DNA of 64,000 nucleotides, taken from positions 124,001-188,000 of the forward strand of contig NZ_BAAADE010000004.1 of assembly GCF_039522165.1 (NCBI RefSeq), in the 5' to 3' direction. Of the stretch, positions 50,916 through 60,322 are shown one piece after another. A program made the translations under genes and the position numbers. Every line of letters begins with the position of its first letter. Positions within the stretch are counted from its first letter, which is position 1. This DNA comes from Paenochrobactrum glaciei (GTDB lineage: Bacteria; Pseudomonadota; Alphaproteobacteria; Rhizobiales; Rhizobiaceae). The notes below the pieces were generated by a model. The model was given only the letters and a program-made list of their open reading frames with translations. It was not told the origin of the DNA and searched no databases.

Positions 50916-51674
50916 TTAGCGTCTAAAGCCCTCACTCGCGGCCATTAGATTTTTTGTATAATCTTGAACCACATTGCCTGTTTCCAAATCTTTTGAATTC
51001 AGCTCTTCAACAATTTGCCCGTTGCGCATGACAGCAAGGCGGTCACACATATGATTAACCACCGCCAGATCATGGCTGACCATAATAAAGGTCAGATTAT
51101 AATCGCGGCGAATTTGCTCAAGCAAATTAAGAACCTCCGCCTGAACAGAGGCATCAAGAGCAGAGGTTGGCTCATCCAGCAGCAAAATACGCGGCTCAAC
51201 AATTAAGGCACGCGCAATAGCAACACGCTGGCGCTGACCACCCGAAAGCTGGTGTGGGTAGCGAAAACGAAAACCGGAGCCAAGCCCCACTTCGTCCAGT
51301 GCCCGCACAATTTTTTTATCAGTATCTGCAATGCCATGAATGGCGAGAGGCTCAAGCAAAAGCCGGTCAATCGTTTGACGCGGGTGAAGTGAACCATAAG
51401 GATCTTGAAAGACCATCTGCACCTGACGATAAAAATCTTTATCGCGCGGTGTCGGCAACAACTGACCGTCAATGCTGATCTCGCCATGCTCAATAACTGC
51501 CAGACCAGCAATTGTGCGCAAGAGTGTGGATTTACCCGAACCAGACTCCCCTACCAAGCCATAAGATTCACCATTTTTAACACTGATGCTCACATCATTG
51601 AGTGCCTGATAGTGATCGAAATAAACATCGACTTCTTTGACATCAATTGCATTGGGTTGCATATCTAAAGTCAT
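50916..51674 (-). CDS. Dipeptide-type ABC transporter ATPase (DppF-like)
   Basis: This oligopeptide-family ATPase has about 252 residues, with Walker A GESGSGKSTLLRT, signature LSGGQRQRVAIARAL and Walker B ILLLDEPTSALDASVQ. The ATG at 51674 forms a four-base ATGA overlap with the previous stop, which is why it is preferred to the ATG nine bases upstream. It is the last gene of the operon and works with the DppD-like ATPase. Confidence 0.9.
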   Translation of the reverse strand: MTLDMQPNAIDVKEVDVYFDHYQALNDVSISVKNGESYGLVGESGSGKSTLLRTIAGLAVIEHGEISIDGQLLPTPRDKDFYRQVQMVFQDPYGSLHPRQTIDRLLLEPLAIHGIADTDKKIVRALDEVGLGSGFRFRYPHQLSGGQRQRVAIARALIVEPRILLLDEPTSALDASVQAEVLNLLEQIRRDYNLTFIMVSHDLAVVNHMCDRLAVMRNGQIVEELNSKDLETGNVVQDYTKNLMAASEGFRR

Positions 51675-52504
51675 TGTTTCCATGCCTCTTGTCTTTGCAG
51701 GATTGGCAGAGGATGGCGATCAGCGCCAATTTTAGGCATGCAGTTTAATAATCCTTGCGTATAGGGATGCTTGGCATTGGCCAGATCAGAAGCAGCTAAT
51801 TCCTCAACAATGCGCCCTGCATACATCACGATCACACGGTCGCAAAAAGAAGAGACAAGACGCAGATCATGACTGATAAAAATCAGCCCCATACCACGCT
51901 CTGAAACCAGCTTGTCGAGAATTGATAAAACTTCCAGCTGAACAGTCACATCAAGGGCAGAAGTTGGTTCATCTGCAATGAGTAATTCAGGCTCAGCAAC
52001 AAGCATCATCGCGATCATAACACGCTGCCCCATGCCGCCTGAAACTTCATGCGGATAAAGCTTTAAAACTCGTTCCGGATCACGGATTTGAACGGCTTCA
52101 AGCATATCTAAAGAACGCTTACGCGTTTCTTCACGACTATAACGTTTATGCGCGTTCAGGGTTTCTGCTATTTGACGCCCGATTGTCATAACCGGATTGA
52201 GTGAATATTTGGGATCTTGCAAGACCATCGCAATGCGGCCACCGCGCAAATCACGCCTTTGCTTAGCTGATGCTTGCAGCAAGTCGACCCCATCAAATTG
52301 CAGTTTCTCGGCCGTGATTTTGGCATGATGAGGTGTGAGCCCCATGATCGCACGTCCGGTTTGTGATTTACCTGAACCGGATTCCCCCACAATGCCTAAG
52401 CGTTCACGCCCGAGGGTGAAAGATACACCCCGCACCGCTTCAATATCGCCGGTCCTGCTTGGATAAGTGACTTTGAGATTTTCAACAGACAATAATGGTT
52501 TCAT
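51671..52504 (-). CDS. Dipeptide-type ABC transporter ATPase (DppD-like)
   Basis: This 277-residue ATPase has Walker A GESGSGKSQTGRAIMG, signature VSGGMGQRVMIAMML and Walker B LLIADEPTSALDVTVQ. The C-terminal HPYTQGLLNCMPKIG segment is typical of the oligopeptide ATPase extension. It overlaps the genes on both sides by four bases. Confidence 0.92.
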   Translation of the reverse strand: MKPLLSVENLKVTYPSRTGDIEAVRGVSFTLGRERLGIVGESGSGKSQTGRAIMGLTPHHAKITAEKLQFDGVDLLQASAKQRRDLRGGRIAMVLQDPKYSLNPVMTIGRQIAETLNAHKRYSREETRKRSLDMLEAVQIRDPERVLKLYPHEVSGGMGQRVMIAMMLVAEPELLIADEPTSALDVTVQLEVLSILDKLVSERGMGLIFISHDLRLVSSFCDRVIVMYAGRIVEELAASDLANAKHPYTQGLLNCMPKIGADRHPLPILQRQEAWKQ

Positions 52505-53433
52505 TGATTATTGCCTCGCGGATCAAGCGCATCACGCAGGCCATCGCCCAGCAGATTAAAGCCGAGGCTGACGATAAGAATTGCAATACCGGGCATGGCT
52601 GCAACCCACCATTGGTCAAGAATAAACCGGCGACCGGAAGCAATCATCGCGCCCCATTCCGGCAAGGGTGGCTGTGCACCAAGGCCAAGAAAGCCAAGAC
52701 CGGCAGCGGTCAGAATAATGCCTGCCATATCCAATGTCACACGCACAATCAAAGACGAGGTACAAAGAGGCATAATATGTCTGATAACAATACGGCTTGG
52801 TGATGCGCCCATCAGACGAACCGCCGAAATATAATCAGAGTTACGGATGGTCAGGGTTTCTGCGCGCGCAATACGAGCATAAGGAGGCCAAGATGTAATA
52901 GCGATAGCGATAATCGCATTTTCAATGCCGGGCCCCAAGGCGGCAACAAATGCCAAAGCCAGAATAAGCTTCGGAAAAGCGAGGAAAATGTCCGTCACGC
53001 GCATCAAAACGGCATCGACCCAGCCGCCAGCATAACCCGATATTGTGCCAACCAACAGGCCGATCGGTGCTGCAATGATTGCAACCAGCAGAATAACATA
53101 AAGCGTAATGCGGGAACCATAAATAAGACGGGAGAGAATATCACGCCCTTGATCATCCGTGCCAAGCCAGTAGCCATCAGTGCCCGGCGGTAACAGCCGT
53201 GCATTCGCCAGATTACCGACATATGGGTTATGCGGCGCAAGCATATTGGCGAAAATCGCAACCAATATTAAGCCAATGATGATAAGCAAGCCAATGACAG
53301 CAAGCTTGTTTGACGTAAACCGCTTCCAGATTGTGTAGCTGCGGCCAAGTCTAGCCTGCATACGCGACTGTGGCCGCTCGGATAAGAGCCACTCACGCAG
53401 TGACTGTTTATGCGTTTCAGTTATTTGACTCAT
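52501..53433 (-). CDS. Dipeptide-type ABC permease (DppC-like)
   Basis: This 310-residue permease has the N-terminal soluble segment found in DppC proteins and about six helices. The motifs GTDDQGRDILSRLIYGSRITLYV and YISAVRLMGASPSRIVIRHIMPLCTSSLIV are clear. Its start overlaps the DppB-like stop by four bases. Confidence 0.92.
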   Translation of the reverse strand: MSQITETHKQSLREWLLSERPQSRMQARLGRSYTIWKRFTSNKLAVIGLLIIIGLILVAIFANMLAPHNPYVGNLANARLLPPGTDGYWLGTDDQGRDILSRLIYGSRITLYVILLVAIIAAPIGLLVGTISGYAGGWVDAVLMRVTDIFLAFPKLILALAFVAALGPGIENAIIAIAITSWPPYARIARAETLTIRNSDYISAVRLMGASPSRIVIRHIMPLCTSSLIVRVTLDMAGIILTAAGLGFLGLGAQPPLPEWGAMIASGRRFILDQWWVAAMPGIAILIVSLGFNLLGDGLRDALDPRGNNQ

Positions 53434-54497
53434 CGTGAACGTGTCCTTGGATCAAGAACCCGATAAAGCAGATCTGAAAGCAAGTTGATGGCAATAAAAA
53501 CGGAGCCGATAATAATGGTTCCGCCCAAAACTGCATTCATATCCGCATTTTGTAGCGAGTTGGTGATGTACATGCCTAAGCCTGGCCAAGCAAAAACGGT
53601 TTCTGTTAAGACCGAGCCCTCAAGCAAGCCGGCATAGGAAAGCGCAATAACAGTAACCAGTGGAACGGCAGCATTGCGCAAAGCATGTCCCCAGATGATT
53701 TTTGTTTCAGTGATACCTTTGGCACGAGCGGCGGTAATATATTCCTGATCAAGCTCATTCAGCATGAATGAACGCGTCATACGGCTAATATAAGCCATTG
53801 AAAAATAACCAAGAAGCGCCGATGGCAATATGATATGACGCATCACGTCTTTTAATACGTCCCATTGCCCCTGTATGATCGCATCAAAGATGTAGAAGCC
53901 AGTAATCGACGTGAATGTATATTCAAAAACAACATCCAGACGCCCCGGGCCTGCGACCCAGCCTAACTTGGCATAAAACACAAGAAGGCCAAGCATACCA
54001 AGCCAGAATATCGGTACAGAATAACCGAAAAGCCCGATGATACGTACGATCTGATCCGTTAGCGTGTCGCGTTTAACCGCGGCCAAAACACCAAGCGGAA
54101 TACCAAACACAGCACCGATAATTGTGCCGACGGTAGCAAGCTCCATTGTGGCGGGAAACACACGCCGAATATCCGTCATAACCGGATTTGTCGTTAAAAC
54201 AGACGTGCCGAAATCCCCTTGCAGCACCCCTTTAACATACATAAAAAACTGCTGGTAATAGGGCAAATTCAAGCCCATTTCATTGCGCACGCGCTCAATC
54301 ACATGCTGTGGTGCACGATCACCAACAATTGCCAGCACGGGATCAATAGGAACAACACGGCCGATAAAAAAAGTTACCGCCAGAAGCCCTAAATATGTGG
54401 TCACAACAATAATCAGAAAACTGGCTATTGAAGCGGTCAGGACATAGGCGCGCGATGGTGCGCGCCTTGTCCTTGTTCTGGTTACGACTGCTGTCAC
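53430..54497 (-). CDS. Dipeptide-type ABC permease (DppB-like)
   Basis: This 355-residue permease begins with a longer Arg-rich N-terminus (MTAVVTRTRTRRAPSRAY) than usual. The core motifs include NLPYYQQFFMYVKGVLQGDFGTS and YITAARAKGITETKIIWGHALRNAAVPLVTVIALSYAGLLEGSVLTETVFAWPGLG. It starts 17 bases after the binding-protein gene. Confidence 0.9.
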   Translation of the reverse strand: MTAVVTRTRTRRAPSRAYVLTASIASFLIIVVTTYLGLLAVTFFIGRVVPIDPVLAIVGDRAPQHVIERVRNEMGLNLPYYQQFFMYVKGVLQGDFGTSVLTTNPVMTDIRRVFPATMELATVGTIIGAVFGIPLGVLAAVKRDTLTDQIVRIIGLFGYSVPIFWLGMLGLLVFYAKLGWVAGPGRLDVVFEYTFTSITGFYIFDAIIQGQWDVLKDVMRHIILPSALLGYFSMAYISRMTRSFMLNELDQEYITAARAKGITETKIIWGHALRNAAVPLVTVIALSYAGLLEGSVLTETVFAWPGLGMYITNSLQNADMNAVLGGTIIIGSVFIAINLLSDLLYRVLDPRTRSR

Positions 54498-54514
54498 AAT
54501 AATTGTCTTTCAGA

Positions 54515-56149
54515 TCAATCTTTAGAAACAGTGCTCAGGAAGTTGGTGTCAAAGGTAGGCCCAAGTCTGAAACCTTTAACATTGCCGCGAATGCCTGCCA
54601 CTTCAACCTGCTGAAAGATCATCACAAACGGACTTGTATCGAGTGCTTCCTGCTGAAGCTTTTCATACATTTTTGCACGTTTGTCTGTGTCGCGTTCCAG
54701 CAATGCAGCCTGAACCTGTTCGGTGAGTTCAGGAATGTCCCAGGCATTACGCCAGGCAAGCGTTTTATTGGCTGCATCATCGCCATTATCAGGATTGGCT
54801 GTAAAGGCTTCGGCATTGGAGTTCGGATCCCAATAATCCATGCCCCACTGACCGATATAAAGATCATGATTACGCGCACGATATTTGGTCAGTGTTTGCT
54901 TGCCGTCACCCGGAATAATGTCAACTTTAATGCCGGCTTGTGCCGCCGTTTGCTGGAAGGATTCAGCAATGCCCGTTACTGGCTGTGTGTTACGCACATC
55001 AAAAGTAACGCTCAAACCGTCTTTCAAGCCGGCTTTTTCCAGCAGTTCTTTTGCTTTGGCAGGATCAAGCTTATATGGCTGCTCATCAAGTGCGCCCAGA
55101 ACGCCCTTTGGCTGATAACTCTGACGGATTTCACCAATGCCCTTAATCAAAGTTTTGCCGATTGCATCGTAATCAACCAGATATTTAAAAGCTTCACGCA
55201 CTTCCGGCTTAGCTAAATTTTCATTTTTCTGGTTAAGGCTGATATAATAAACGGTGCCTTTAGGAGCGCTCACTGATTGGAGGTCTTTATTGCTCAGAAC
55301 AGCCTCGTAATCGCCCGGCTCAAGATTACGCGCAACGTCCACATCGCCCGTTTCAAGCATCAGGCGCTGCGTAGCGCTTTCTTTCACATGGCGATACATC
55401 ACCCGAGCCAGCTTGGCCGGATCGTCATAATAATTCTCATTGCGCTCAAGCACGACGATTTCATTGGCACGCCAGTCACGGATTTTGAAAGGCCCTGAGC
55501 CTGCATAATTGGTTTTAAGCCAAGCATTGCCATAGTCAGTGTCATATTTATAATCATCTGTCGGCGTCACTTTGGCAGAATTCTGCTCCAGCAGATCTTT
55601 ATCAACGATCTTGCCAACAGTGGCCGTGAGACAGTTCAGCACGAAACTTGGTGCATATGGCTTGTCAATTTTCAGTACAAAAGTTGTGTCATCAACGGCT
55701 TTGGCATTCTCAACGACATTATCGCCGGTCAAACCAAACTGGGTGAGAATAAAAGCAGGTGACTTATCAAGACGGACGCCGCGTTCAAAACTATAGGCAA
55801 CATCTTTCGCGGTCAGCGCATTTCCGGAAGCAAATTTTAAACCTTCACGGATTTTGAATGTATAGGTCAGGCCGTCATCGGAAACAGTCCAGCTTTCAGC
55901 CACCCCAGGCACAACCTGTGCCGGATCATCAATATTCAGACGAACAAGGCTGTCATAGGCATTACCCAGAACTTCAGCCGGACTAATTTCAAACGATTCA
56001 GCCGGATCAAGAGTGATGATATCATCAATAGCCCATGCTTCTACGAGCGTGTCAGCAGGTGTTGCTGCATTGGCAGCGCCTGCGACTGCAAAAATAGTAG
56101 CCATAGCTGCACTTGCCGCCAGCGTTTTCAGATATCCCTTATTCTTCAT
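54515..56149 (-). CDS. Dipeptide-type periplasmic substrate-binding protein (DppA/OppA family)
   Basis: This 544-residue family 5 binding protein has a signal peptide (about 1-28, cleavage after ANA). The conserved segments are EAWAIDDIITLDPAESFEISPAEVLGNAYDSLVR, TFKIREGLKFASGNALTAKDVAYSFER and GSGPFKIRDWRANEIVVLERNENYY. GGGAG precedes the ATG. It follows an M19 dipeptidase gene, which supports dipeptides as the ligand. Confidence 0.9.
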   Translation of the reverse strand: MKNKGYLKTLAASAAMATIFAVAGAANAATPADTLVEAWAIDDIITLDPAESFEISPAEVLGNAYDSLVRLNIDDPAQVVPGVAESWTVSDDGLTYTFKIREGLKFASGNALTAKDVAYSFERGVRLDKSPAFILTQFGLTGDNVVENAKAVDDTTFVLKIDKPYAPSFVLNCLTATVGKIVDKDLLEQNSAKVTPTDDYKYDTDYGNAWLKTNYAGSGPFKIRDWRANEIVVLERNENYYDDPAKLARVMYRHVKESATQRLMLETGDVDVARNLEPGDYEAVLSNKDLQSVSAPKGTVYYISLNQKNENLAKPEVREAFKYLVDYDAIGKTLIKGIGEIRQSYQPKGVLGALDEQPYKLDPAKAKELLEKAGLKDGLSVTFDVRNTQPVTGIAESFQQTAAQAGIKVDIIPGDGKQTLTKYRARNHDLYIGQWGMDYWDPNSNAEAFTANPDNGDDAANKTLAWRNAWDIPELTEQVQAALLERDTDKRAKMYEKLQQEALDTSPFVMIFQQVEVAGIRGNVKGFRLGPTFDTNFLSTVSKD

Positions 56150-56188
56150 AATATACTCCCGTTTGATCTTTTTACGATTATGTAATTA

Positions 56189-57247
56189 TTAAGCATTCCG
56201 CCAGACATTGCGTAAAACGCGCTGCCAGTTGGTAAGGCATATTTTATTGATATCGTCCTGATTGTAGCCCGCATCGCGCAATGCCCCGACAAGAGCCTGA
56301 CTGCCGGATGCATCAGCAATAGCCTTAGGAATAAGTGCGCCATCATAATCAGAACCAAGCGCGACACAGTCGATCCCCATCCGCTCAACCATATAGTCAA
56401 TGTGCCGGATCATATCGCTTAAAGGTGTATCAGCATTTTCCTGCCCATCAGCCCGCAGCATCGTAGTGGCAAAATTCAAGCCGACAACACCCTTACTTTC
56501 CTTTACTGCGTCCAGTTGTTTGTCAGTTAAATTACGCGCAACCGGTGTCAGACTATGGGCATTTGAATGACTGACGACCAATGGATGACTGCTCAGCTTG
56601 GCAACATCCCAAAAGCCTTGTTCTGTGATATGCGCAAGATCAACCATAATGCCCATATGATCGCAGGCTTTGATCAGTTCCCGCCCTGCATCAGTCAAAC
56701 CCGGCCCGGTATCCGGATGGGCTGGATAAGCGAACGGAACGCCATGACCAAATATATTATTACGGCTCCAGACAGGCCCCAGTGAGCGCAGGCCAGCTGC
56801 GTACCAGACTTCCAGCTCATCCAGATTTTTACTGATGGGTTCGCAACCCTCAAGATGTAAAACAGCTGCGAAAATACCAGCATCAATCGCTTTATCCAGA
56901 TCAGTCGCAGTGCGACACAGGCGCCAGCTGCCAGCACGCTCCAATCGGAGCGCTATGGCAGCAATTTCCAATGCGATGACCAGAGACTTGGTATAATCAA
57001 GCGGCTTATTGAGCGGTGTCGAATAATGCCCGTTTGAATCGGGCGGTGCCAATTGAAGGCTCTGCTCATTGGGAATATAGATGGCAGAAATCCCACCTGC
57101 CAGACCGCCTTTTTTCGAGCGCGGCAGATCGATATGTCCTTCAGTAGTGCCTTCTGTAAACTCTTTTACAGGGTCTGAGCCATTTCGGGAATTTTCCCAA
57201 AGCCTTAGTAAAACGTCATTATGGCCATCAAAAATTTTCTGCATCAT
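56189..57247 (-). CDS. M19-family (renal-type) membrane dipeptidase
   Basis: This 352-residue zinc dipeptidase has no signal peptide, so it is probably cytoplasmic. Zinc ligands are His 9 and Asp 11 in FDGHNDVLLRLW, the bridging Glu in HLEGCEPISKN, and His residues in DLAHITEQGFWD and VVSHSNAHSL. The conserved ALGSDYDGALIP lies later. Two adjacent ATG codons (57247 and 57244) are possible starts. It is the first gene of the dipeptide importer operon and would hydrolyse the imported dipeptides, including ones with a C-terminal D-residue, which this family accepts. Confidence 0.9.
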   Translation of the reverse strand: MMQKIFDGHNDVLLRLWENSRNGSDPVKEFTEGTTEGHIDLPRSKKGGLAGGISAIYIPNEQSLQLAPPDSNGHYSTPLNKPLDYTKSLVIALEIAAIALRLERAGSWRLCRTATDLDKAIDAGIFAAVLHLEGCEPISKNLDELEVWYAAGLRSLGPVWSRNNIFGHGVPFAYPAHPDTGPGLTDAGRELIKACDHMGIMVDLAHITEQGFWDVAKLSSHPLVVSHSNAHSLTPVARNLTDKQLDAVKESKGVVGLNFATTMLRADGQENADTPLSDMIRHIDYMVERMGIDCVALGSDYDGALIPKAIADASGSQALVGALRDAGYNQDDINKICLTNWQRVLRNVWRNA

Positions 57248-57613
57248 TTAGCGCACGCCCATTCACAGAAAATCTAAATTCTTATGATTACTCATGACAT
57301 GCTCTCCCCATATTCACGTACCCTCATCAGATATCAGGGGCTAAGAATAGAGAATTGTCAAGGTAACTGCGTTTGGGATTTATACGCTATGTATCAATTT
57401 GAGATATTACGTTAAAATAAACAATTAATGCATATATCGATGAATTAGCTAAAGAAATGGCTGAGAACGCGACATCTCTGCCGATTTCAATATAGATAGA
57501 TACATTTAAAAAATAATTCTAATTTATTAAATACTAAAATGATGTTAAAAGTGACAGTTTTCAAAAAATCATTTCACCATATTCTATATCCGCAAAATTA
57601 ATTTAAATAACTA
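57248..57613. other. AT-rich intergenic region at the left edge of the surface-protein region
   Basis: The stretch is 366 bases long and markedly AT-rich. It must contain the promoter of the dipeptide operon (leftward) and that of the following pair (rightward). I see no gene, terminator, tRNA or direct repeat in it. Confidence 0.5.
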
Positions 57614-57625
57614 ATGGATATAAAA

Positions 57626-59188
57626 ATGGCTTATAGGTTAATAGGAACGGAAATATCCGAAAATATATATGTAAATGATCAATTTACCATAACTCCATCT
57701 ATAACATGGGAAAGTACTGATGCAGACATCACAACGAATGCGAGAATAACTATTAGTCAAGGACAAACAAATACAATTCAGCCATTATTTCAGTCGTCTT
57801 TCCCACTAATATTAAGTGTTGCTGAAGCTAGCATAGACAAAATTAATCGCACTGCAATTTTTAACCGTGCTCGTTTAAAAGCGATTGCTGCAGGACAAGC
57901 AAGTTTAGCTTTCACAACATCGTCACCAACAATCTCACAAATTACATCTAATATTACTGTACTTCCAGCAGATACTCTAATTACTTCAAGCGGGTTAAGT
58001 CAGTCATCCATGCAGGTGGCTACAACAGATGACCTCACACCCTCAACCGCCACAGCAGATCAAAAGTCAACGATCGTCATTACTGCAACCTCAGGCGGAG
58101 CCCCTGTTAGCAATCTTGAAGTCACATTCACTATTCGAGACTCCAATTTGGTATCAAATCGTCGAGGAGGACGGATCTTTGATCCAAACAGTACCGATGA
58201 TCCCAACAGGCCACTCAGTGGTGTTGCATCAGGTCTAGGCAGCAGATCATTTAAAGTTAAAACTCAGGCAGACGGAAAAGCAACATTAATTATCGTTGCC
58301 AACACAACACCAGCATTTTTGGACATCAGTGTGGACGCGGGCACAAATGGCGTTCCGACAATGCAGCTTTATTTATACGATAACAGTGTTATTCGCCCTC
58401 AATCAGCGCCTCAACCTCTACTACCTAGAAACTCCCAAGGTAATTACGACGCGACATCGGTCACGGGATCAACATTTTCTGTTGCTTTAAATGATGTGCC
58501 GTTACAAGACGCTGATTTTGTTGGTTTAATACTAAATGATAAATTTCAAACCCAGCTCGTTCCTTCCGAGTTTACACCATTTCCAATCAATAACTTGAAC
58601 CCTAGAAACGCGAGAGCAACCGCAAACATTAGTGATCTTGTAGGCAATAACGGTCAAAATGTAATGTTTTATTCAATAGGCAGACAGGGAAACATGTTTA
58701 ATTCGCAACGCACACAATTCACTGTAGCAACAGGTCCTACCCCTCCACCAAAACCAACCTTAGAAAATGTCGGCCCGTTCGTTCAACCTGATGGCGGCGT
58801 GATTAATTTAAGGAGTCTCGAAGGTAGCAATGGAATTGATTTCATCGTACCGGTTGGAGCTGACGCAACAAAACTTCAAAATAGTGGCACTACTCTCACC
58901 ACAACAAATATTATTCGCATCTTTGTAAGTCTTAGAGGCGATGACTCAAACGGTCAATTCCGTGAATTAACTAAGTTTTTTGACCAGCAAGTGACGAATG
59001 TTAGCAATGGAGCTGAACAAACAATCAACATTCCTGCTGACGAATTTATCGGTTTTGGCCCCACAAATCCGGCAGGAGGAAATACATACTCTATTTTCTA
59101 TCAGTATTTACCATCCAGCACCATCTTCACTCCGGTAATCGGTGATTCAAAAGCACTTATCGGCCCGATCAGCACATCATTAGCATGA
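57626..59188 (+). CDS. Unrecognised protein with an Ig-like (Big-1-like) segment
   Basis: This protein of about 520 residues is Thr-, Ser- and Asn-rich. I see no signal peptide and no membrane segment. The segment at about 140-260 (STIVITATSGGAPVSNLEVTFTI, then TQADGKATLIIVANTTPAFLDISVDAG) has the strand pattern and DGKA turn of bacterial Ig-like Big-1 domains of invasin/intimin proteins. A Pro-rich TGPTPPPKPTLENVGPF (about 370-390) separates a second beta-rich half. The start at 57626 is chosen for the GGA six to eight bases upstream; an ATG at 57614 is possible. The next gene starts seven bases later, so the two form an operon. Composition is AT-richer than the transport operons to the left. 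Function unknown; an adhesin or exported structural protein is a guess. Confidence 0.6.
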   Translation: MAYRLIGTEISENIYVNDQFTITPSITWESTDADITTNARITISQGQTNTIQPLFQSSFPLILSVAEASIDKINRTAIFNRARLKAIAAGQASLAFTTSSPTISQITSNITVLPADTLITSSGLSQSSMQVATTDDLTPSTATADQKSTIVITATSGGAPVSNLEVTFTIRDSNLVSNRRGGRIFDPNSTDDPNRPLSGVASGLGSRSFKVKTQADGKATLIIVANTTPAFLDISVDAGTNGVPTMQLYLYDNSVIRPQSAPQPLLPRNSQGNYDATSVTGSTFSVALNDVPLQDADFVGLILNDKFQTQLVPSEFTPFPINNLNPRNARATANISDLVGNNGQNVMFYSIGRQGNMFNSQRTQFTVATGPTPPPKPTLENVGPFVQPDGGVINLRSLEGSNGIDFIVPVGADATKLQNSGTTLTTTNIIRIFVSLRGDDSNGQFRELTKFFDQQVTNVSNGAEQTINIPADEFIGFGPTNPAGGNTYSIFYQYLPSSTIFTPVIGDSKALIGPISTSLA

Positions 59189-59195
59189 GGATGAT

Positions 59196-60269
59196 ATGAC
59201 ACAAACACTCCTCACTGTCCCTGAGCTTACACCTAGTCTAACCCCTCTAGATTCAAATAATGTCTTAGTTTTGGATAAGCTTCAAGGCAATGCTCAGTCC
59301 TCTATCGAAAATTGGGACTTAATGCGAATACCAACGACAGTCGACTTATTATTGAATGGTACCGTAATTGCAACCCAAACAGTTAAATTTGATTCATCTA
59401 CAAAGCTTCCATTTATTGATAATTTTGATATTCCAACATATAATAAAAATGGAGATTTAAATTATAAAATTGGAAATAATACTATTCAATACGCTGTAAC
59501 TATAGATGACGGCACACCTCACCCGAACAAAAGTTACTCAAAAGAGTTGAAATTTAAAGTTATTTATGACGAAGATTCAGGCAACCTTAAAATAGATATA
59601 GCCGAAGGTGCCGCTGCCTATAATGATGATTACAAGCATTTGATGCCAGCAAATATTGCTGTCATACGCGGTACGCCTGGAACAATCTGGAAAGCACACG
59701 GCGATGGAAATACGAGATTTCAAGAAGCTGGCGGCGCAGATAGTGTTCTTTTTCAATTAGACGACAAAGGTGTTTGTCCGATCGTACTAATAAAAATTGA
59801 CAATATCAATACTGGCCCCAGATATGACACGAAACTTGCTGTAGTGAAAGACGGCATAACTATTACAAGGGAAAACGACAAAAAGCCATTACTATCCTCA
59901 CCAGTTACATTCGGTAATTACGTTCAAGTAACAGGTGATGCATCAAGCCAATTTAAATCATACTGCATCAACACAAAATGCATTGCAGATGGGCAAACAA
60001 TGTCAATTGTTAGTATCATTATGCAGGACTCAAATGAAGATGAAACATTACTTGTATCAGTTGATGAAAATTTAGAATTTCTTCAAAAAACTTTAAGAAC
60101 AGGTTTTAAGTTTTCAATGAGCAATAATAAAACAATTAATGTCATCAACAAAACTGCAGAATTTGCAGTAACTAGCCAAGATCCCGGTCAGTTTAATATT
60201 TTTATATCTTCTGTTTTTGAAACAGATGCACTTTTAAATATAAAAGCAAATTTCTTTAATTTATCTTGA
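59196..60269 (+). CDS. Unrecognised beta-rich protein, partner of the preceding gene
   Basis: This 357-residue protein has no signal peptide or membrane helix. It is rich in Asn, Asp, Lys and Thr and appears beta-stranded throughout. Two closely spaced cysteines occur late (SYCINTKCIADGQ) and one before (KGVCPIV). I recognise no family. AGGATGAT precedes the ATG and the gene begins seven bases after its neighbour; a strong terminator follows. Co-transcription suggests that the two products act together. Confidence 0.6.
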   Translation: MTQTLLTVPELTPSLTPLDSNNVLVLDKLQGNAQSSIENWDLMRIPTTVDLLLNGTVIATQTVKFDSSTKLPFIDNFDIPTYNKNGDLNYKIGNNTIQYAVTIDDGTPHPNKSYSKELKFKVIYDEDSGNLKIDIAEGAAAYNDDYKHLMPANIAVIRGTPGTIWKAHGDGNTRFQEAGGADSVLFQLDDKGVCPIVLIKIDNINTGPRYDTKLAVVKDGITITRENDKKPLLSSPVTFGNYVQVTGDASSQFKSYCINTKCIADGQTMSIVSIIMQDSNEDETLLVSVDENLEFLQKTLRTGFKFSMSNNKTINVINKTAEFAVTSQDPGQFNIFISSVFETDALLNIKANFFNLS

Positions 60270-60272
60270 TCA

Positions 60273-60312
60273 ATACAGGGCTGCTCATATAAAAAGCAGC
60301 CCTGTATATTTT
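60273..60312. terminator. Bidirectional intrinsic terminator
   Basis: Exact 13-base arms ATACAGGGCTGCT/AGCAGCCCTGTAT surround a nine-base loop, with T-rich sequence on the plus-strand side. It ends the two-gene unit and the convergent autotransporter gene. Confidence 0.9.
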
Positions 60313-60322
60313 AGTTAAATCA

